Below are positions 5,498 through 7,411 of a DNA stretch of 7,411 bases, one piece after another. Source of the stretch: Euryarchaeota archaeon UBA121 (GTDB lineage: Archaea > Thermoplasmatota > Poseidoniia > Poseidoniales > Thalassarchaeaceae); assembly GCA_002499865.1 (NCBI GenBank), contig DANL01000003.1:1-7411 (forward strand), written 5' to 3'. The translations under genes were made by a program, and so were the position numbers. The number at the start of each line of letters is the position of its first letter. Position 1 is the stretch's first letter. Below the pieces are notes generated by a model. It did not search any database. It saw nothing but the letters and a program-made list of their open reading frames with translations, and was not told where the DNA came from.

Positions 5498-5908
5498 ATG
5501 AGGGACAAAAGGAAAGTAAATGTCGATGGGGAAGATTTTGAAGTCTCCATGGAAAAAGAAGGAGATTTTTGGAAGGTCGCAGTAGAAGGTAAAGTATTCT
5601 CTATCAAAGTAGATGGCGGCAAAGGCGATTCGTTATCTCCTAGGAAAAAGAAGGGAGCTCGAAAGGCTAAGAGGTCCGGAGTAGTGTCATCATCAATTCC
5701 AGGAAAAATTATTTCCATCTCAGTTAGTCAAGAAGAATTTGTTTCCGAAGGAGACGTCATAATGATATTAGAGGCCATGAAGATGCAGAATGAAATTCAG
5801 GCTCCTATTTCTGGCAAAATTACTGAGTTGAATTGTGAGCCAGGGGATAGTATCGAGGCAAATTCCCCTCTAATGGTAATTGAACCACCCATTGAAGATT
5901 CTGAATAG
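5498..5908 (+). CDS. bccP: biotin carboxyl carrier protein of the acyl-CoA carboxylase
   Basis: A 136-residue biotin carrier that shuttles the carboxyl group from biotin carboxylase to the carboxyltransferase. The biotinyl domain fills about 60-130: SSSIPGKIISI (64-74), GDVIMILEAMKMQNE (85-99) with Lys95 in EAMKM as the biotinylated lysine, then QAPISGKITEL and GDSIE...LMVIE. Residues 1-40 hold two similar strand-pair units (KVNVDGEDFEVSM and KVAVEGKVFSIKV), as in other free-standing archaeal and bacterial carriers, followed by a Lys/Arg-rich linker (49-60). ATG 5498 is chosen because AGGTGA, which includes the stop of the preceding gene, ends four bases before it; an upstream TTG at 5441 would overlap the previous gene by 53 bases. 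Being a separate carrier, it requires a separate biotin carboxylase and a biotin ligase encoded elsewhere. Confidence 0.93.
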   Translation: MRDKRKVNVDGEDFEVSMEKEGDFWKVAVEGKVFSIKVDGGKGDSLSPRKKKGARKAKRSGVVSSSIPGKIISISVSQEEFVSEGDVIMILEAMKMQNEIQAPISGKITELNCEPGDSIEANSPLMVIEPPIEDSE

Positions 5909-5925
5909 AGAGGTTTCAATAGCGA

Positions 5926-6174
5926 ATGCCCTCAGGCCAAAGTATGGTTAAATGCGATTTTCCTCGTTGCTCCTCTGAAGGAAGTGTAGTTAGTCGATTA
6001 TCGCCTAAAGGTTTCCTTGTTGCTACGGGGAATAAGGCCTACTCTTTCAGAGAGGCTTACAAGAGATTTACCTATTGTGAGAAATGCCATGATGAATTGA
6101 TGAAATCCGTTTGGAACAGAGTTAGAGAAACCGATGAAAAAGGTGATGATCACGTCGCTCCGACGGCAATCTGA
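5926..6174 (+). CDS. small Cys-rich protein, possible zinc binder
   Basis: An 82-residue soluble protein that I do not recognise. It has two cysteine groups, C10-x4-C15 and C51-x2-C54 followed by His55 (YCEKCHDEL), spaced as in a treble-clef or zinc-ribbon-like site, with an aromatic stretch between (AYSFREAYKRFTY). This suggests one structural metal site (inference). ATG 5926 follows a GAGGT at 5910-5914, which is about five bases farther from the start than at the other junctions here; ATG 5944 (residue 7) is a possible alternative. It lies 17 bases after the biotin carrier gene, so it is probably in the same transcript, but a role in carboxylation is not shown. Its TGA stop directly abuts the stop of the converging aIF6 gene. 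Confidence 0.65.
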   Translation: MPSGQSMVKCDFPRCSSEGSVVSRLSPKGFLVATGNKAYSFREAYKRFTYCEKCHDELMKSVWNRVRETDEKGDDHVAPTAI

Positions 6175-6843
6175 TCAAATTAGTCCCAGAGCGTCTTCTA
6201 TCCTATTCATCTCAGGTCCGGTTGAACCCGTGCCTACCATTGCATGGGCATCACTGGCAGCACAACCCGCACCGATGAAAGGAGAACCAAAACTGACTGT
6301 CCCGACCATGACTGGAACACCTAAGGTATTCTCAATGAGCCTTGCCTCATCAGTTGTAATATCTGGATGAGCCAATGCCCCTTTGGAATTCGCCACTAGC
6401 ATACTACCAACTGTGTCATGTCCTGCAACTTTACTTCTTACTGCATTTACGCCCAATACTTCTCCGATCATTTCAACGCCATTAGCTCCTGGTGGAACCA
6501 CTGGACTCACGATTGCACCTATTTCGTTGCATTCGACTAGATTTCCGGCGGCATTTACGCCGCTTTGCATTACTACAACGTCTCCAAAGCTTGTTAGCTC
6601 ATCGAGGTCTTCTTCTGTGGCAATGTCAGCTACGGCAATGCCCTTACTATTTCCCTTCAAGAGGCTCCCAATCAAAGAGGAGCCACCTACCATGAAAGGA
6701 TATGTTTCGATATCAAAAGCACTTCCGATTTCTTCCACGGCCTCTGAGTCAAGGGATCTAGGCAGGAATAATACATCTCCGATTACAGATAAGTAAACGC
6801 CGACTTGACTATGGCCCAAAATATCGCCAGTGGAAATTCCCAA
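6175..6843 (-). CDS. eif6: translation initiation factor 6 (aIF6)
   Basis: A 222-residue pentein-fold anti-association factor that binds the large ribosomal subunit and blocks premature joining of 30S and 50S. Length is normal for the archaeal protein. The internal pseudo-repeats are easily seen: GSLLKGNSKGIAVADIATEE (59-78), GNLVECNEIGAIVSP (100-114) with VVPPGANGVEMI following, and GSMLVANSKGALAHPDITTD (146-165); then FGSPFIGAGCAASDAHAMVG (185-204) and TGPEMNRIEDAL at the C-terminus. TTG 6843 is a reasonable start: QVGVYL at 13-18 falls where family members have GxxxIGV about 13 residues in, and GGAG lies seven bases upstream. It is codirectional with and directly downstream of the 23S-5S rRNA genes, an apt but unusual place, and converges on the preceding operon with no base between stops. 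Confidence 0.93.
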   Translation of the reverse strand: MGISTGDILGHSQVGVYLSVIGDVLFLPRSLDSEAVEEIGSAFDIETYPFMVGGSSLIGSLLKGNSKGIAVADIATEEDLDELTSFGDVVVMQSGVNAAGNLVECNEIGAIVSPVVPPGANGVEMIGEVLGVNAVRSKVAGHDTVGSMLVANSKGALAHPDITTDEARLIENTLGVPVMVGTVSFGSPFIGAGCAASDAHAMVGTGSTGPEMNRIEDALGLI

Positions 6844-6923
6844 TTTACCACTCCGTATTTTTCCTCACAGGGGTTTAATGAATAATTTTTTTGCGGGGAT
6901 AAAGAACTGTTTCCAGAACTTAT
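6844..6923 (-). promoter_or_regulatory. upstream region of aIF6 with AT-rich box and SD
   Basis: On the minus strand an A/T stretch at about 6874-6892 (AAAAAAATTATTCATTAAA) is followed by GGAAAAATACGGAGTGGTAAA just before TTG 6843. A transcript start about 25 bases past the AT box would fall near 6853-6860, leaving a very short leader that carries GGAG. This supports an independent promoter for aIF6 instead of read-through from the rRNA genes. Confidence 0.45.
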
Positions 6924-6935
6924 GAGAAAGAAAGA
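6924..6935 (-). terminator. pyrimidine tract after 5S rRNA, likely terminator
   Basis: Immediately after the 5S rRNA 3' end the minus strand reads TTCTTTCTTTCTC, a pyrimidine run without a stable hairpin. Archaeal RNA polymerase commonly terminates at U-rich runs, so this is the likely end of the 23S-5S transcript. The T's are interrupted by C, which makes it a weaker example. Confidence 0.4.
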
Positions 6936-7056
6936 AGGCACAACGACGATCGTTCCCGTGGGCTCTCGCACCACAGTACAGGAATCGACGCAGGAGGTCT
7001 TGACTTCCGGGTTCGATATGGGACCGGGTATTACCCCTCCGCTATGGCCGTGCACA
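6936..7056 (-). rRNA. 5S ribosomal RNA
   Basis: About 121 bases on the minus strand match the archaeal 5S pattern: GGCCATAGCGG near the 5' end, GGTCCCATATCGAACCCGGA and then AGTCAAGACC (helix III and loop C region), and TACTGTGGTGCGAGAGCC with CACGGGAACGAT (helix IV/V region). The closing helix I forms between GTGCACGGC (5') and GTCGTTGTGC (3') with one bulged T. Ends are set from that helix and are good to a few bases. It follows the 23S gene by about 70 bases in the same direction, so the two are probably cotranscribed. The apparent protein frames that cross this stretch on either strand are not real. Confidence 0.9.
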
Positions 7057-7125
7057 ACTTTCTTTCGAATGTGTGAATTGATATGCTTGATTGAACAGAG
7101 GCCCACACAGGGCTTAATATGTGAA
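7057..7125 (-). other. 23S-5S rRNA internal transcribed spacer
   Basis: A spacer of about 70 bases. It holds a small hairpin (GCCC / GGGC with a 5-base loop, 7101-7113) and no tRNA. A sequence like the 23S 3' boundary, TGTGAATT plus ATGCT on the + strand, recurs near the 5S boundary: 7072-7087 and 7120-7136. The repeat could mark RNA processing sites. Confidence 0.6.
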
Positions 7126-7136
7126 TTCTTGATGCT
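7069..7136. repeat. imperfect direct repeat at both ends of the 23S-5S spacer
   Basis: Copy 1 at 7069-7088 and copy 2 at 7119-7136 share TGTGAATT, then a 3-4 base variable part, then ATGCT. The copies are 48 bases apart; one lies at the 23S 3' end and the other about 15-20 bases before the 5S 5' end. Confidence 0.4.
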
Positions 7137-7411
7137 CGGAGGATTAGTGCAGCTGGGCTGAACACCTCGGTCGAAACCTCGGTGCTTACACCCGCTGTCT
7201 ATCAATCTCGTCTTTTACGAGTCTCCTGAGGTGCCTCGTCTTTCGGGCGACTTCGAGCTTAGATGCTTTCAGCTCTTATCCGCATGGAGCGTGGCTACCC
7301 AGCATTGCCTTGTCAGACAACTGGTAAACTAGTGGCTCCGAGCCCTCGTTCCTCTCGTACTAAAGGGCCCTTCCGATCAGGCACCTGATACGCCTCAACC
7401 ACAAAGCAACA
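7126..7411 (-). rRNA. 23S ribosomal RNA, 3' end (partial)
   Basis: The last roughly 286 bases of the large-subunit rRNA, running leftward and cut by the window edge. Landmarks on the minus strand are the sarcin-ricin loop AGTACGAGAGGAAC (7348-7361), GAAAGCATCTAAGC (near 7257-7270), GGGTGTAAGC, and ACTAAT (7143-7148) close to the 3' terminus. The 3' end is placed about 18 bases beyond ACTAAT by comparison with the remembered bacterial and haloarchaeal ends, so it is uncertain by about 5-10 bases. The sarcin-ricin loop is the GTPase-factor site of the 50S subunit. The protein frame that runs from here into the 5S gene is spurious. Confidence 0.95.

Noticed and set aside
6383..6796. 137-codon plus-strand frame
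   Set aside because: Antisense to aIF6. Its Ser/Thr/Pro-rich translation is what is expected from the complement of a Gly/Val/Asp-rich gene.
6922..7161. 79-codon open frame on the plus strand, antisense to 5S rRNA
   Set aside because: Antisense shadow of the 5S rRNA and spacer; no SD and no family resemblance.
6783..7205. 140-codon open frame on the minus strand running through the 5S gene and 23S 3' end
   Set aside because: It translates structural RNA and the aIF6 upstream region; the 5S and 23S landmarks explain the sequence, and no protein-like pattern is seen.
1..7411. CRISPR arrays, insertion sequences, tRNA genes, prophage or defence genes
   Set aside because: I looked for spaced repeats, transposase motifs, terminal inverted repeats and tRNA cloverleaf signatures and saw none; gene content is metabolic and ribosomal throughout.

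Overview
The window is archaeal. The evidence is the 5S rRNA and the 3' end of a 23S rRNA at the right edge, a clear translation initiation factor 6 (aIF6), Shine-Dalgarno (SD) sites of the GGTGA type, and AT-rich boxes placed where archaeal TATA elements would lie. The gene set and style (separate B12-binding mutase subunit, short intergenic gaps, many GTG/TTG starts, moderate GC) would suit a marine Thermoplasmatota lineage such as Ca. Poseidoniales. That placement is inference; nothing in the window proves it.

Layout. 1-78: no gene seen. 79-342 (-): small membrane protein. 343-421: divergent promoter region. 422-1354 (+): a tight three-gene run of a two-cluster ferredoxin, a two-helix membrane protein and an O6-alkylguanine-DNA alkyltransferase. 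3632 down to 1316 (-): a four-gene run of the B12-binding subunit of methylmalonyl-CoA mutase, its MeaB-type GTPase chaperone, a SEC59/dolichol-kinase-like membrane protein, and a winged-helix protein with a C-terminal membrane anchor. 3633-3735: second divergent promoter region. 3736-6174 (+): propionyl-CoA carboxylase beta subunit, a 64-residue basic protein, the biotin carboxyl carrier protein, and a small Cys-rich protein. 6175-6843 (-): aIF6. 6936-7056 (-): 5S rRNA. About 7126-7411 (-): 3' end of 23S rRNA, cut by the window edge.

How it fits together. The two operons that diverge at 3633-3735 cover two steps of one route. The + operon carries parts of an acyl-CoA carboxylase (propionyl-CoA to methylmalonyl-CoA). 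The - operon carries the cobalamin subunit and repair GTPase of methylmalonyl-CoA mutase (methylmalonyl-CoA to succinyl-CoA). The biotin carboxylase subunit, the epimerase and the large mutase subunit are not in the window and must lie elsewhere if the route is complete.

Most interesting points: (i) the 64-residue protein between the carboxyltransferase and the biotin carrier, a candidate accessory subunit; (ii) a repeated junction design in which the stop codon of one gene is part of the SD of the next, AGGTGA followed by exactly four bases and the next start; (iii) a tail-anchored winged-helix protein whose membrane segment is partly encoded antisense to the alkyltransferase gene; (iv) aIF6, a 50S-binding factor, placed directly downstream of the 23S-5S genes.
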